DNA of 64,000 bases from Ktedonosporobacter rubrisoli (GCF_004208415.1 NZ_CP035758.1:3906001-3970000), one strand, 5' to 3'. Positions 1-10,454 are shown, counted from the stretch's first letter. Notes: generated from the letters alone by a model not told the origin. Program-made: numbers and translations.

Positions 1-485
1 TATAGTGATTCCCGAAGGCGTTGCCGAGCGGGATCATCTGCCCGAATGGATCGTCATTCTGGCTTCCCTGCATCCCCTGCTGGTTCAGGTCATCACTGGC
101 CTCTGCCTCACTTATTCTGCACATCAGATGCCCCAGGTGGATACGCTGAAGACGCGCCAGATCTGCCTTGCGCCGCTTCTTCGACGCGGAGATGCAGGCG
201 CTCGGCCTGAGCGTGGACCGCATGGGGCAAGGCTTTCTTGACGTGAACATACGAATTCAGCAGATGCCAGGCGATCTTAAGGATAAAGTCAGTTGCTGCC
301 TATCTCAGCTTCCTTAAGCAAGATGTCCGTCTTTCTGCTCTCTCCTCTTGTCTTGCATTATCCTGAATATATGTTTTCCTGGCTAATTGATTTTTCTCCC
401 CTTTTTCCCTATACTTGAATAACAAGCAGAAAAGAATCTCTCTGTTTTTTATTGTCATGCCTCTATTTCTGTATGAGGAGGATGC
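1..485. other. Left edge, no supported gene
   Basis: No complete gene is convincing here. Around 150-300 a plus-strand frame reads as protein-like sequence (a stretch like DAEMQALGLSVDRMGQGF) but it lacks a credible start and stops soon after, so it may be a decayed gene fragment of unknown identity. From about 300 to 470 the sequence is AT-rich intergenic. A strong Shine-Dalgarno, GAGGAGG, sits at 475-481 and belongs to the following gene. Confidence 0.3.
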
Positions 486-2414
486 ATGCATTATCCCCAC
501 CATCCTTTAGATCCCCTTTCCGCCGAGGAATTGCGTCAGGTGGTCCAGTTAGTGCGAACACAGCGGCACCTCTCCGAACGCGTGCGTTTTGTCTCGATCA
601 ACTTGCATGAGCCAGCTAAAGCGCTGGTGCTCTCCTTTGAGCCCGGCGCCAGTTGGGAACGCGAAGCTGAGCTAGTACTGCTCGATACCCAGGATGGCGC
701 CACTTACGAAGCCCTCGTCTCCCTGAGCAGGCAGCAGGTCCTGTCCTGGCAGCACCTTCCCGGGGTGCAGCCCTCGGTCATGCCTGACGAGTTCTTTGCC
801 TGTCAACAAGCCCTTAAAGTTCATCCAGGCTTTCGGGAAGCGCTGCGTCGGCGCGGCATTACCGACATGGAGCAAGTGATGATTGAGCCGTGGTCCGCTG
901 GCAACTATGGCGCTCCTGAAGAGCAAGTACGCCGCCTTGTGCGTGTGCTCACCTGGGTACGCCTGCCCGATCCTGCGGCTCCTGGCCTCAACGATAATGG
1001 CTATGCTCATCCTATTGCAGGGCTGCGCGTGCTCTTTGATCTCAACACGCTTGAGGTGGTGCGCCTGGAGGATGATGGCGTGCAAGACATTCCGGCAGCA
1101 CGGGCCAATTATACTGCCGAAGCCGTGGGCCAGATGCGCACGGATCTCAAACCGCTCTCCATCGTGCAGCCAGAGGGACCAAGCTTTGTGGTGCAAGGCA
1201 ACCAGGTCAGCTGGCAAAAGTGGAGGTTTCGTGTGGGCTTTACCACCCGCGAGGGCCTGGTGCTGCACACGCTCAGCTACCAGGATCAGGGACGAACACG
1301 TCCCATCCTCTATCGGGCCTCGCTCGCGGAGATGGTGGTGCCCTATGGCGATCCGGGAGCTGATCATTATCGCAAAAATGCCTTCGATATCGGCGAATAT
1401 GGCCTGGGCTGCATGGCCAATTCCCTGGAACTGGGCTGTGATTGTCTGGGGCTGGTCCACTACTTCGCTGTGGCCATGGCCGACAGTCAGGGTCAGGTCA
1501 GCACCTGGCCTAATGTGATCTGTCTGCATGAGGAAGATCATGGTCTGCTTTGGAAACATACTGATTGGCGCAATCGTGAGACGGAGGTGCGCCGTTCGCG
1601 TCGCCTGGTGCTTTCCTTTATTGCCACAGTGGGCAACTATGACTATGCCTTCTACTGGTATTTTTACCAGGATGGCAGCCTGGAATATGAGATCAAGCTC
1701 ACCGGGGTGATGGCTACGGGCGCCTTGCAACCAGGGGAACAGCCCACCTATGGAGCGCGTGTCGAGCCTGCCGTCTTTGCGCCCAATCATCAACATATCT
1801 TCAACCTGCGCCTTGACATGCAAGTGGACGGCTTCACTAATTCGGTCGAGGAAATCAATACGCAGGCCGAGCCGCTGGGACCAGGCAATCAGGAGGGCAA
1901 TGCCTTCTTTGCCAGGGCAACCAGGCTGACCAACGAGCAGGAAGCTCAGCGCGACGTCAATCCGCTGAGAGGGCGCTACTGGAAGATTGTCAATCCCAAC
2001 GTGACCAATCGACTGGGAGAGCCGGTAAGCTATGCCCTCAGCTTTGGGCAAACGGGCTTGCCCTTCGCACATCCCCAGGCGCATATCTCCCAGAGAGCCG
2101 GCTTTGCGCGTCATCATCTCTGGGTCACACCCTATCATCCCCAGGAGCGCTATCCCGCCGGGGACTATCCCAACCAGCATCCGGGCGGCGCGGGATTGCC
2201 GAGATGGACGCAACAGAAGCGTTCGGTGGAACAGACGAATGTGGTGCTCTGGTGTACGCTCAACTTGCTGCATCTGCCGCGCCTGGAAGACTGGCCAACG
2301 ATGCCGGTACATAGCATCGGGCTCATGCTCAAGCCGGCTGGCTTCTTCGATCGCAATCCCGCCCTTGATGTGCCTCCTCCGTCCCAGGAGTCGCCGGAAT
2401 CGTGTACCCACTAG
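486..2414 (+). CDS. Copper-containing primary amine oxidase
   Basis: Probable primary-amine oxidase (642 aa) that oxidises primary amines to aldehydes, ammonia and hydrogen peroxide using copper and topaquinone. The signature TVGNYDY is at residues 381-387, so Tyr385 would be the TPQ precursor. The probable catalytic base is Asp301 in AFDIGEYG. Two copper ligands are His435 and His437 (NHQH) and the third is near His544 in HHLWVTPY. All the expected active-site residues are therefore present. The length matches short bacterial enzymes lacking the extra N-terminal D1 domain. There is no obvious signal peptide, so it is probably cytoplasmic. The ATG at 486 follows GAGGAGG at good spacing. It stands alone; a transposase scar lies just downstream. 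The family call is firm; the substrate (phenethylamine, tyramine, histamine or other) cannot be told from sequence. Confidence 0.93.
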   Translation: MHYPHHPLDPLSAEELRQVVQLVRTQRHLSERVRFVSINLHEPAKALVLSFEPGASWEREAELVLLDTQDGATYEALVSLSRQQVLSWQHLPGVQPSVMPDEFFACQQALKVHPGFREALRRRGITDMEQVMIEPWSAGNYGAPEEQVRRLVRVLTWVRLPDPAAPGLNDNGYAHPIAGLRVLFDLNTLEVVRLEDDGVQDIPAARANYTAEAVGQMRTDLKPLSIVQPEGPSFVVQGNQVSWQKWRFRVGFTTREGLVLHTLSYQDQGRTRPILYRASLAEMVVPYGDPGADHYRKNAFDIGEYGLGCMANSLELGCDCLGLVHYFAVAMADSQGQVSTWPNVICLHEEDHGLLWKHTDWRNRETEVRRSRRLVLSFIATVGNYDYAFYWYFYQDGSLEYEIKLTGVMATGALQPGEQPTYGARVEPAVFAPNHQHIFNLRLDMQVDGFTNSVEEINTQAEPLGPGNQEGNAFFARATRLTNEQEAQRDVNPLRGRYWKIVNPNVTNRLGEPVSYALSFGQTGLPFAHPQAHISQRAGFARHHLWVTPYHPQERYPAGDYPNQHPGGAGLPRWTQQKRSVEQTNVVLWCTLNLLHLPRLEDWPTMPVHSIGLMLKPAGFFDRNPALDVPPPSQESPESCTH

Positions 2415-2452
2415 TACATTGAGGCGTTGAAAAATCCATGATAGCATAGAAT

Positions 2453-2542
2453 GACTTGCGCGACCAGATCCTGGCCTTCATCGGCTACGACAATCGTACG
2501 ATGGCGAAACCCATCAAGTGGACCTACACAGGCATCGCTTAG
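2453..2542 (+). pseudogene. C-terminal scrap of an IS630-type transposase
   Basis: A 29-codon open stretch ending in TAG reads DLRDQILAFIGYDNRT followed by MAKPIKWTYTG. This is the typical C-terminus of IS630-family transposases (QILAFI-YN-TMAKPFKWTY). No upstream part of the transposase or terminal repeat is visible, so it is a relic. Confidence 0.6.
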
Positions 2543-2605
2543 TGCTTATCCGAAGACCGGTGCTCCAATGAGGGCCAGGGTGAGTTGAGAAAAGAGAAAG
2601 ATCCC

Positions 2606-3613
2606 ATGAACGCCCCTGAGAAGTCAGCACAGCAGAAGGATTCAGGCCGAATGAGAGCAGACGAGCTGATGACTATCGTGACGCAAGCGTATCCAGTGGA
2701 GCCCATCTCCACCTGTGAAGTGCTGCGGCTTCACCCTCACCAAAATAGCACATACGTGTTGCGTACCACAAATGGAGCCTCTTATCTCCTTCGCCTCTAT
2801 GGACGGCATTGGCGATCACATCCACGCATTTGCTATGAAATAAGCTTGCTCAACCATCTTGCTGAGAAGGGCGTTGCTGTCTCAACTCCCCTCCAGCGCA
2901 CCGATGGCCAGTTCTTCGCTCCGCTGCTCCCAGGCAAGGACGAGCGCTATTTCGCACTCTTCACGTCTGCGCCAGGAGAACTCTGTACTGGTGGGTCATT
3001 ACGTGAGTATCACGCTGGCTCTCATTTTGGACGAGCTGTGGCACACGTGCATACGGCCTCGGATGATTTTACCTGTCGCTGGGAGCCACTTCTCCATGAT
3101 CTCGATTATCTCTTGTATGAACCACTCGCCCACCTTTCGCCTTGGTTCCAGCATCGCCCTCATGACCTGGAGTATCTTTACGCACTTACCGAACGTATTG
3201 AGAAAGCGTTGACTCCTCTTATGGAGGCTGGTCTGAATTGGGGTGTCTGCCACGGGGATCTGCCAAGTGGGAATGCCCATATCACGAGTAAAGGTCTGGT
3301 AACCTTTTTCGATTTCGATGGGTGTGGAATGGGATGGAGGGCGGCAGAGTTATCTCAGATTTTAGAAGGAGCGGCGTGGAGGAACGAGCCTGCGATCTGG
3401 TCGCATTTTCTCGAAGGGTATCAAGAGGTCAGGCCACTTCACGCCTCAGACATGCAAGCCATTCCCTGGTTCGTAGCGACGGGTCCGATCTGGTTCCTTG
3501 GCACCTGGGCACAAGAAGCGACGCTCGGCTTCAGCGACGCTCTCCCAGATGAGCAGGTGGATACCATGTTGGGCTTCCTCCACCAATGGGAGGAGCGTCA
3601 CTTCAATGAGTGA
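2606..3613 (+). CDS. APH-family phosphotransferase / homoserine-kinase-like protein
   Basis: About 335 aa small-molecule kinase of the aminoglycoside phosphotransferase (APH/ChoK) superfamily. The N-lobe has the strand pair ending SYLLRLYG, whose Arg/Lys region corresponds to the nucleotide-binding strand. The catalytic loop is CHGDLPSGNAH (Brenner-type HGDLxxxN), and the metal-binding aspartate follows in FFDFDGCGMGW. These features resemble the homoserine kinase type II and stress kinase SrkA/YihE branch, so the substrate may be an amino acid, sugar or protein rather than an antibiotic. A TTG at 2585 is in frame, but the ATG at 2606 is preferred because GAGAAAG precedes it at about 5 bases. 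No partner genes adjoin it. Confidence 0.8.
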   Translation: MNAPEKSAQQKDSGRMRADELMTIVTQAYPVEPISTCEVLRLHPHQNSTYVLRTTNGASYLLRLYGRHWRSHPRICYEISLLNHLAEKGVAVSTPLQRTDGQFFAPLLPGKDERYFALFTSAPGELCTGGSLREYHAGSHFGRAVAHVHTASDDFTCRWEPLLHDLDYLLYEPLAHLSPWFQHRPHDLEYLYALTERIEKALTPLMEAGLNWGVCHGDLPSGNAHITSKGLVTFFDFDGCGMGWRAAELSQILEGAAWRNEPAIWSHFLEGYQEVRPLHASDMQAIPWFVATGPIWFLGTWAQEATLGFSDALPDEQVDTMLGFLHQWEERHFNE

Positions 3614-4163
3614 ACTGACGATACGTCTATCTCTCCGAAAGCAGGCCAGGGGAGCGTGTCTACTAGTTTTTGGAGACGTTCTTAATCATGGACGGATCTC
3701 TGCCCTACTGTCCTAGTGGAAACAGGGAAACTGCTCTCAGCAACGCAGATTGGACGCTATTGAGCTAGAAACAATTCCCGCTGGCTTGAGTTTGCTTCTC
3801 TCAAGCCAGGCAAGAGAGGGAAAAAACTCGATTTCCGAGATCAATGTATGCGTCTCTATCATGGCCCCTCTATAAGCGGGCCGTAAGCCAGGTGGTTGGA
3901 CGCTCGTCTCGCGAAGGCGTGTTTGTCAAAACAGGCAATTCTACGATTTTGCTCAAAGAGGTGCAGCGTCCTTCATCTGCACCTCACCTTGCGGCACACG
4001 ACTGGAGGTAAGCCCACTCTTCTATCTCAGGCACATGCAGCGACAGGGGCAAGAGTGTAATCGATGTCTCACCTTCAATACTGGATACTATCTTATACGC
4101 CTTTCTATCGAGTTGGCTCATCATAAGCAATGGACGCAGGCACAAGAAACTGTGCGGTTAGTC
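3614..4163. other. Intergenic, no gene recognised
   Basis: About 550 bases. Open frames here are short, lack ribosome-binding sites and resemble no family known to me. Nothing supportable was found. Confidence 0.5.
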
Positions 4164-4709
4164 CTACAACTGCTTGATATCTTGAGCAAGCAGAGGCAAC
4201 CCTTCGGTGAAAGAATGTTCCTTCCCATCGATCACGCGAACCGTTGCCTGAGGCAATTGTTCTTGATAGCGTCCCAGAGAAGAAAACGGGACTTCTTCAT
4301 CATCACGACTGTGATACAGGAAGAGGTGTCGGATCGTCGGAAGGTGTGCGGCAAAATCCTCAGGAACCGCGTACTCAAGTTGCCAGCCCTGCCTTTCCCA
4401 GTAGGGCGCAGATACCAGAAAAAGCCCGGCAATCGGTTTCTGGTAGGTTCCTTCTGCCAGGTATTTGAGCAAAATTGAACCCCCTACAGAGTGTCCAATG
4501 ACCAGGGCATCAGTATCGAGCTTGCCGAGCTCTTGCTCAATCTGATCTCTCCAGGGAAGGTAGCGAGGATTGTCGGCATCAGGCATATCTGGAGCCAGGA
4601 CCTGGTAATCGCTGCCAAGCTGCTGTCGCAGGAATGCCACCAATTTGCCGCTGCCAAAAGGGTCGTGCTGATTGCCTGAACCATGAATGAAAAGTATTTG
4701 TTTGCTCAT
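4164..4709 (-). CDS. RBBP9/YdeN-type alpha/beta serine hydrolase
   Basis: Predicted cytoplasmic serine hydrolase of 181 aa. It begins with a strand and oxyanion segment, ILFIHGSGNQ. The nucleophile elbow is GHSVGG, the acid is probably the Asp of SRDDEEVPF, and the histidine is in GKEHSF near the C-terminus, giving a complete Ser-Asp-His triad. Length and motif order match the RBBP9/YdeN family, which lacks a large lid; natural substrates are mostly unknown. The start at 4709 is chosen because GGGAGA lies about 7 bases upstream; a longer frame from 4778 adds 23 residues unlike the family. Convergent with nothing obvious; a regulator follows on the same strand after a gap. Confidence 0.82.
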   Translation of the reverse strand: MSKQILFIHGSGNQHDPFGSGKLVAFLRQQLGSDYQVLAPDMPDADNPRYLPWRDQIEQELGKLDTDALVIGHSVGGSILLKYLAEGTYQKPIAGLFLVSAPYWERQGWQLEYAVPEDFAAHLPTIRHLFLYHSRDDEEVPFSSLGRYQEQLPQATVRVIDGKEHSFTEGLPLLAQDIKQL

Positions 4710-4962
4710 TTGTATTCTCCCTTTTATATGATTTCTTTCGTATTCATTCGCTACTCTCGATGAGATTGCATCTTCCACGCAGTCTGCTCGCGCCGCACGA
4801 ATCGTTTCTCCTCAACAACAAGATTGTCATGAAAGATCTACTCACAGTATAGGCCGTCGAGAGGCACAACGCATCGGGAGCATTCCGTAATTCTATTCCG
4901 TATCCCTACGGGCATAACCCACCGGATGGAAAGTGGTGCTACGGAGAATTCCGTAGAGGAGA

Positions 4963-7900
4963 TCAGATGAGGTGGTGCTCGATGGCATAGCGCGTGGCAG
5001 CCACTCTGGAGGAGACGGAGATCTTGCTGTAAATCGAAGTCAGATGAGTATCGACGGTTCGGGGGCTGATGATGAGGCGTTGGGCTACCTGCTCATTGGT
5101 CAAGCCCTCTGCCACGGCGCGCAGCACCTCGACCTCTCGGGCCGTCAGCCCATCAGGATTGGATGAAGGAGAGGAGGTGGTAGAAGATAGGGGCCAATCT
5201 CCCAGCGTGGAAACAGGGAGTACCTCTAGCCCAGGTTTAGCAAGAGCTTGCTCTAGCAACATGCTGCCCCCTTCGGCCCATGCAGAGGCAAGGGCATGTT
5301 CTCCAAGTTGGGTCCGGCTCGCTGTCACAGCCTGCTGATAGGAAACACGTTCAACCGGCGGAAGGGGCGCTCCGATCTCCTCACGCAGGGCTTCTGCAGC
5401 ACCCCAAAGGCGAGCTGCCCAGACATGGTTTCCTTGCGCGGCAACGGCAGCTGCTAACCCTTCCAGGCCAGGAATGATGGTCAGTTTGTCATCCAATTCG
5501 AGCGCTAGCTTCACGCCTTGCTCGTAGAGCATCTGGGAAAGGGCATAGTTTTGCTGAACAGTAGCCATCTGAGCTTTGACGTAGAGTGAGCGAACTATGC
5601 CATCCCGCTGCTTTATCTCCTGGAAGAGCGCCAGGGCTTGCTCGATATGCGAGGCGGTACCAAGCATATCACCTTCACTGAGAGCCAGCATCGCCCAGAG
5701 ATGGAAGCAGTTGGCGATACGCTCTTTGTTTCCCACCTCCTTGAAGAGGGCAAAACTTTCGTCGAGCCACGGATGGACCTGCCCCGGGTTGCCTTCGGAC
5801 AACCAGTACAACTGCGCCAGCTTGAAGAGCGAGAGCGCAAGGGTCCGTGTGTCACCTAGTTTCCTGCTAATCGCCACGCTCTCCATGAGCAGGTCGCGCA
5901 CTCTGGTATACCTCCCTTGCACGATGGCCACTTCCCCCTGATGGTACAGCAGGTAGGCGATCGACCGGTTATCACCCAGATCTCTGAAGAGCGTCAAGGA
6001 CTCTTCGCCAAGCGCGTGGGAGACTGTAAGTTCTCCTCGTGCCCAGGCAACATCTGCCAGCAAGTGGAGGCTGTTGGCAATACCTCTAATGTCTGCGCAT
6101 TCTCGGTACAGGGCCAGGCTCTGCTCACAACATTCCTCCGCTCGATCAAGAGCGCCCAGAGCAATATGTAGTTGCGAAGCCGCGTACAGGGCTTTTGCCC
6201 TGACCTCCGCTGCCACCTCATGCGCGAGCATCAGGGCATGCTCCAGGAAATCACGCCCCTCACTGGCATATGCGCGCACAAACCAGAAGGAGCATAATGC
6301 TCCTCCCAGGCGCAAAGCCATGTCGTTCCCCTCCTCTATGGAAGAGGTCGCCCATTGCATAGCAGCCCGCAGATTATCATGTTCCTGTTCCAGGTGTTCC
6401 AACAAGGCCGCTTGCCGGGGACCATTCATACCCTGTTCGGCCTCTTCTGCAAGGTGTAGGAAATAGGCGGCATGCGCTTTGCACGCTGTCTTTGCTTCCC
6501 CGTGGGACTCCAGACGCTGCAGCGCATACTCACGCAGCGTCTCCAGCATCATGAAGCGTGGCTCCTCTCCCAAGTGCAGCTCCACCCGTTGCAGCAGACT
6601 TTTGTCAACGAGGGAAGAGATCCCATCGAGGATGAACGTTGATGTGCAGCCTGGCGGCGTACAGACTGCTTCGATGGCTTCCAGACTGCACCCACCCACA
6701 AAAACGGAGAGCTGCCGGAAGAGCTGTTGCTCCTGGGTATCGAGCAGCTGATAGCTCCACGCAATGGTGTTGTATAACGTCTGCTGCCGATCTGGCACAT
6801 CGCGTGACGCGCTCGTCAAGAGAGAGAAGCGCTGACCCAGGCGGGCGAGCAGGGCCTGCGGCGAGAAGAGCTTCATACGAGCCGCTGCCAGCTCAATAGC
6901 CAGAGGCAGCCCATCAAGGCGAGCACATACCGAAGCTACGGCACGGGCGTTGGCATCTGTCAGGTGGAAATCGGGTTTAACTGCCCGGGCTTGCTGAAGG
7001 AAGAGCGCGACTGCCGCCTGATGCGAGAGCCTGGCGAGATCGGGTAGGTGATCAGGGTCAGGAACGGCCAGCGGTGGCACAGGAAACTCATGCTCGGCTC
7101 GTAGGTGCAGCACTTCCCGGCTCGTCACCAGGACCTTGAGCTGTGGACAGGCGGCTAGCAAGACAGCTACCTGCTCTGCCGCGCTGACCACCTGCTCGAA
7201 GTTATCAAGCAGGAGCAACATTTCTCGCGGTCGCAGTTCCTCCATCAGACGTTCCAGGAGCGCCCGGCCACTTCTTTCCCGAATGGCGAGTGTCTCGGCA
7301 ATGGTTGGCACAACCAGGACAGGATCACTGATAGGAGCCAGGTTCACAAAAAACACCCCATGGGCAAACCGCTCACTCACGTCTGCAGCCATCTGCAAAG
7401 CAAGGCGAGTTTTGCCTGTTCCACCCGGGCCGGTCAGCGTTACCAGATGCACATCAGTGCGAGACAGCAGCTCTGCGAGAGCAGCCATCTCCTGCTCACG
7501 TCCCAGCAACGGCATTGGTTGGACGGGCAGATTATTCGGAAAGCTCTCCGACATGTGCAACGCAGGAAAGTCGGCGGGAAAGTCAGCGATCACCAGTTGG
7601 AAGAGGCGCATGGGGTGTCCCAGGTTCTTGAGACGATGCTCCCCCAGATCACGCAGATGCACACCCTCCGGCAGATCCTGCTCCACGAGAGCACACGTCG
7701 TCTGGGAGAGCAATATCTGTCCCCCATGCCCGGCGATCACCAGGCGTGCGGCACGTTGCACATCCAGGCCAACATAGCCTTCAGGCATCCTCTTCGGCTC
7801 GCCGGTATGCAGCCCCATGCACACTTGCGCCATCGCACCATGCGGAAAGGCATGGGAGGCGAGGGCACGTTGGGCGGTCACGGAGGCTTGGACAGCCTCG

Positions 7901-8103
7901 GTGGCACGGGCAAAGACAGCGAAAAAGGCCTCGCCCTGAGCGTTCACGACGATTCCATTCCACTGCCTGAATGCTACGCGCAGAATCTCTCTGATCTCCG
8001 CGAGCGTCTGAGCATAGCAATCACTCTGTTGTGTGAGCAGATGCGTAGGCCCGACAATATCAGTGAACAGCAACGTGACCGTCCCGGTTGGCAAGTTCTG
8101 CAT
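4963..8103 (-). CDS. Cyclase-like / NB-ARC / TPR / LuxR regulator
   Basis: A 1046-aa signal-transduction ATPase. Residues 5-170 resemble a class III nucleotidyl cyclase domain: first metal Asp at 15 (LLFTDIVG) and a late HTGEP-GYVGLDVQRAARL block. The second metal Asp is replaced in NAQGEAFFAVF, so catalysis is doubtful and the domain may only sense. A STAND/NB-ARC ATPase follows, with Walker A GPGGTGKT at 225-232 and Walker B-like LLLLDNFEQV. Then come TPR-like helices (about 550-900). The C-terminus is a LuxR-type helix-turn-helix (LTAREVEVLRAVAEGLTN to SRVAATRYA). The start follows AGAGGA. Ktedonobacteria and actinobacteria carry many such LAL-type regulators. The target is unknown; the gene stands alone. 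Confidence 0.88.
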   Translation of the reverse strand: MQNLPTGTVTLLFTDIVGPTHLLTQQSDCYAQTLAEIREILRVAFRQWNGIVVNAQGEAFFAVFARATEAVQASVTAQRALASHAFPHGAMAQVCMGLHTGEPKRMPEGYVGLDVQRAARLVIAGHGGQILLSQTTCALVEQDLPEGVHLRDLGEHRLKNLGHPMRLFQLVIADFPADFPALHMSESFPNNLPVQPMPLLGREQEMAALAELLSRTDVHLVTLTGPGGTGKTRLALQMAADVSERFAHGVFFVNLAPISDPVLVVPTIAETLAIRERSGRALLERLMEELRPREMLLLLDNFEQVVSAAEQVAVLLAACPQLKVLVTSREVLHLRAEHEFPVPPLAVPDPDHLPDLARLSHQAAVALFLQQARAVKPDFHLTDANARAVASVCARLDGLPLAIELAAARMKLFSPQALLARLGQRFSLLTSASRDVPDRQQTLYNTIAWSYQLLDTQEQQLFRQLSVFVGGCSLEAIEAVCTPPGCTSTFILDGISSLVDKSLLQRVELHLGEEPRFMMLETLREYALQRLESHGEAKTACKAHAAYFLHLAEEAEQGMNGPRQAALLEHLEQEHDNLRAAMQWATSSIEEGNDMALRLGGALCSFWFVRAYASEGRDFLEHALMLAHEVAAEVRAKALYAASQLHIALGALDRAEECCEQSLALYRECADIRGIANSLHLLADVAWARGELTVSHALGEESLTLFRDLGDNRSIAYLLYHQGEVAIVQGRYTRVRDLLMESVAISRKLGDTRTLALSLFKLAQLYWLSEGNPGQVHPWLDESFALFKEVGNKERIANCFHLWAMLALSEGDMLGTASHIEQALALFQEIKQRDGIVRSLYVKAQMATVQQNYALSQMLYEQGVKLALELDDKLTIIPGLEGLAAAVAAQGNHVWAARLWGAAEALREEIGAPLPPVERVSYQQAVTASRTQLGEHALASAWAEGGSMLLEQALAKPGLEVLPVSTLGDWPLSSTTSSPSSNPDGLTAREVEVLRAVAEGLTNEQVAQRLIISPRTVDTHLTSIYSKISVSSRVAATRYAIEHHLI

Positions 8104-8613
8104 GATCGTCCTCTCTGGGCGGCTCTAGTTGGGGCAGCCGCTTCACTTCTCAAATGGACAGCGCTTAGGCGTCGAAACGTTTCCAGGCGCTCTCTCGCTT
8201 CACCCAACTCTGGTAAGTGTATCTGAGATGGAAGAAAAATGCGAGCTTTTTCAGGCATTTCTTGGCGAATTTCCCAAATATCTTGGCGTATGGGTTACAA
8301 AGTTCAACGAAAAGAAGACTTTACGAGGTCACAACACTTTATGTGAGGAGCCTGATCCTCTGAACACGCTTGGAAGCGTGGCAGATTCTATGAAAAATAG
8401 TCAACTATTCTATTTCTCTTAAAATAAGCCAATACTCTGAATAAAGCGAGAAAATTGACAAATCTGGATAGATCTGTTATAGCGCTCAAAAATAGAGAGA
8501 AATACATATATGTACTCTCCTTCTAGTTCATCTCTATTTACTTCAGTTTTTACGTCTTTCCTCTTACCCAATTCTCATATTTGGGCACTCTATGAAAATG
8601 GGGGTAATCCCAC
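8104..8613. other. Intergenic, AT-rich
   Basis: About 500 bases between the divergently spaced start of the LuxR regulator and the 3' end of the asparagine synthetase. It becomes AT-rich after 8390. No gene, repeat or clear terminator was seen. Confidence 0.5.
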
Positions 8614-10454
8614 TTAGACGACTGACACATGGTACTCTTGCAGCCAGGCATTGATCTGGATGATGCGCTCATAGAGAGAAGCGGCTCGTTGGGCCGAACC
8701 TGGGCTTTTCTCCGAAGTCAGCAGCTTAATATGATTCACACTGAGAAACGGCTGAATCGGGGCATTGGCATCGTTAAGAATCTGCAGCGCCCAGGTGCGT
8801 GCGGCCTCCAGATAGCTGGGATTCTGCGAAACCGGGTACGCGCTCTTGCGTCGAGAGAGCACATCTTCCGGCAGCACCCCGCGCATTGCCCGGCGGAGGA
8901 TGCCTTTTTCGATCTCCCCCGTGCGCTTCATGGCGGAATATTCCAGACATACTCTACCAGCCGGTAATCACAAAACGGTACCCATACCTCAAAGCCTACG
9001 GCCATACTCATCCGATCTTTGCGCGCCAGCAATCTTGGCAGGAAGTGCGTCAGGTTCAGATAAAAGATTTCGCGTATCCGGGCAGCACGGCCATCTTCTC
9101 CGGTCAGACGCGGTACCTCATCCAGTCCTTGCTGGTAGATGCGCTGCAGATAGGCGACGGGATTCGCCTTCTGGACAACTTCCGAAGCAAGCCAGGCCAA
9201 CGCACCGTGATTCTCAGGCGCCCTCTGATCAGCCGGACGCCTGAAGGCAATCCAGGGGAAAGTCGGGGCCGCGATGGCCTCATCCAGGTAAAACCAAGGA
9301 TAACCACCAAAGATCTCATCAGCCGATTCTCCCGAAAGAGCCACCACCGCATCCTGGCGCATCGCTTTGCACAAGAGGTAGAGCGAGACTTGCCCCTGTC
9401 CACTCGCTGGCAAGTCATGCGCGCGCATGGGTACCAGCATCTGTTCAAGCAGCTGCGGCGTATCCACGACTACGGAATGATGCTGGCTGTGAACGTGCTC
9501 GGAAACCCGCTGTACCCAGGGAGCATCCAGACTGGGACGAAGCGCATTGCCCTCGAAATGCTGCGCGCTGCCCACAAAATTAATGGAGTAGGTCTGCAGC
9601 TGGCGCCCCTCACGCTGGAATTCCTGGCTAGCCAGCGCGGTCAGCACACTCGAATCGAGCCCCCCGGAGAGCATCGTGACCACCGGGACATCGGCGATGA
9701 GTTGCCGTCTGACTGTATCTTCAAGCAGGGAGCGGATTTTAGCACAGGTTGTTTCGAGGTCATCGGTGTGAGGCGCACTGCGCAGGCTCCAATAGCGGCT
9801 GACTTGGCTGCTTTGCGGTGTAAAGGTGGCAAAATGAGCCGGGCGCAGTACATGGATGCCACGAAACACGCCAGAGCCTGGAGCGCGCTGGAAGCCGAAT
9901 ACCTCGGCCAGACCTCGCTCATCGATCTCCGGGCGAATCAGGGGATGAGCCAGAACTACCTTCAATTCAGGGCCAAATAGGATCGCACTGCCCCGCTGGG
10001 CGTAGAACAGCGGTTTGACTCCAAGATGATCACGTGCGAGCAATAACTGTTGTTTCTGCTCATCCCAGAGGCCAAAGGCAAAGATGCCGTTCAACCGGCG
10101 TACACACTCTTCGCCCCATTCGAGATAGGCATGCAGCAGCACCTCGGTATCGGAGTGGGTGCGAAAGTGGTGCCCACAGCTCTGTAACTCGCTGCGCAGC
10201 TCGCGGAAGTTGTAGAGTTCGCCATTGTAGGTCAGGGCGTAGATGTGCTGGTGCTCCTGATAGAGCATCGGTTGCTTACCGCCCTCTGGATCAATAACAC
10301 ATAACCGATAGTGGGCTAGCGCGGCCCGTGGCGAAACCCAGCTTCCCTGGGCATCTGGCCCACGATGGCAGAGGGTATGCGCCATACGTTCAATCAGCGC
10401 ACGTTGGTCAGACAGGTCCTGGATCCAATCGACCCATCCAGCAATTCCACACAT
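8614..10454 (-). pseudogene. asnB: Asparagine synthase (glutamine-hydrolysing), frameshifted
   Basis: AsnB makes asparagine from aspartate, ATP and glutamine. The N-terminal glutaminase domain starts with Cys2 (MCGIAGWVDW), and the synthetase domain has the PP-loop SGGLDSSVLTAL. The first frame runs 10454 to 8928 (508 aa) and stops right after LVEYVWNIPP. The next frame, 8931 to 8614, continues exactly where the family does (MKRTGEIEKGILRRAMRG). Homologues read straight through at this point (NIPW-MK), so one or two bases are missing near 8930. Either the gene is inactivated or the sequence is wrong. The break is not in a homopolymer, unlike the other frameshifts in the window. AAAGGA precedes the ATG. 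Full length would be about 613 aa, normal for AsnB. It sits 3' of a MarR gene on the same strand. Confidence 0.85.

Noticed and set aside
672..2447. Long minus-strand open frame of 591 codons over the amine oxidase
   Set aside because: It is the antisense shadow of a gene with complete catalytic motifs; its translation has no family pattern and no ribosome site.
7360..8226. Plus-strand 288-codon frame over the cyclase-like/LuxR gene
   Set aside because: Antisense to a strongly supported gene, with no ribosome site.
8799..9980. Plus-strand open frame of 393 codons over asnB
   Set aside because: Antisense to a clear AsnB coding region; composition is Arg/Pro/His-rich as expected of a shadow.
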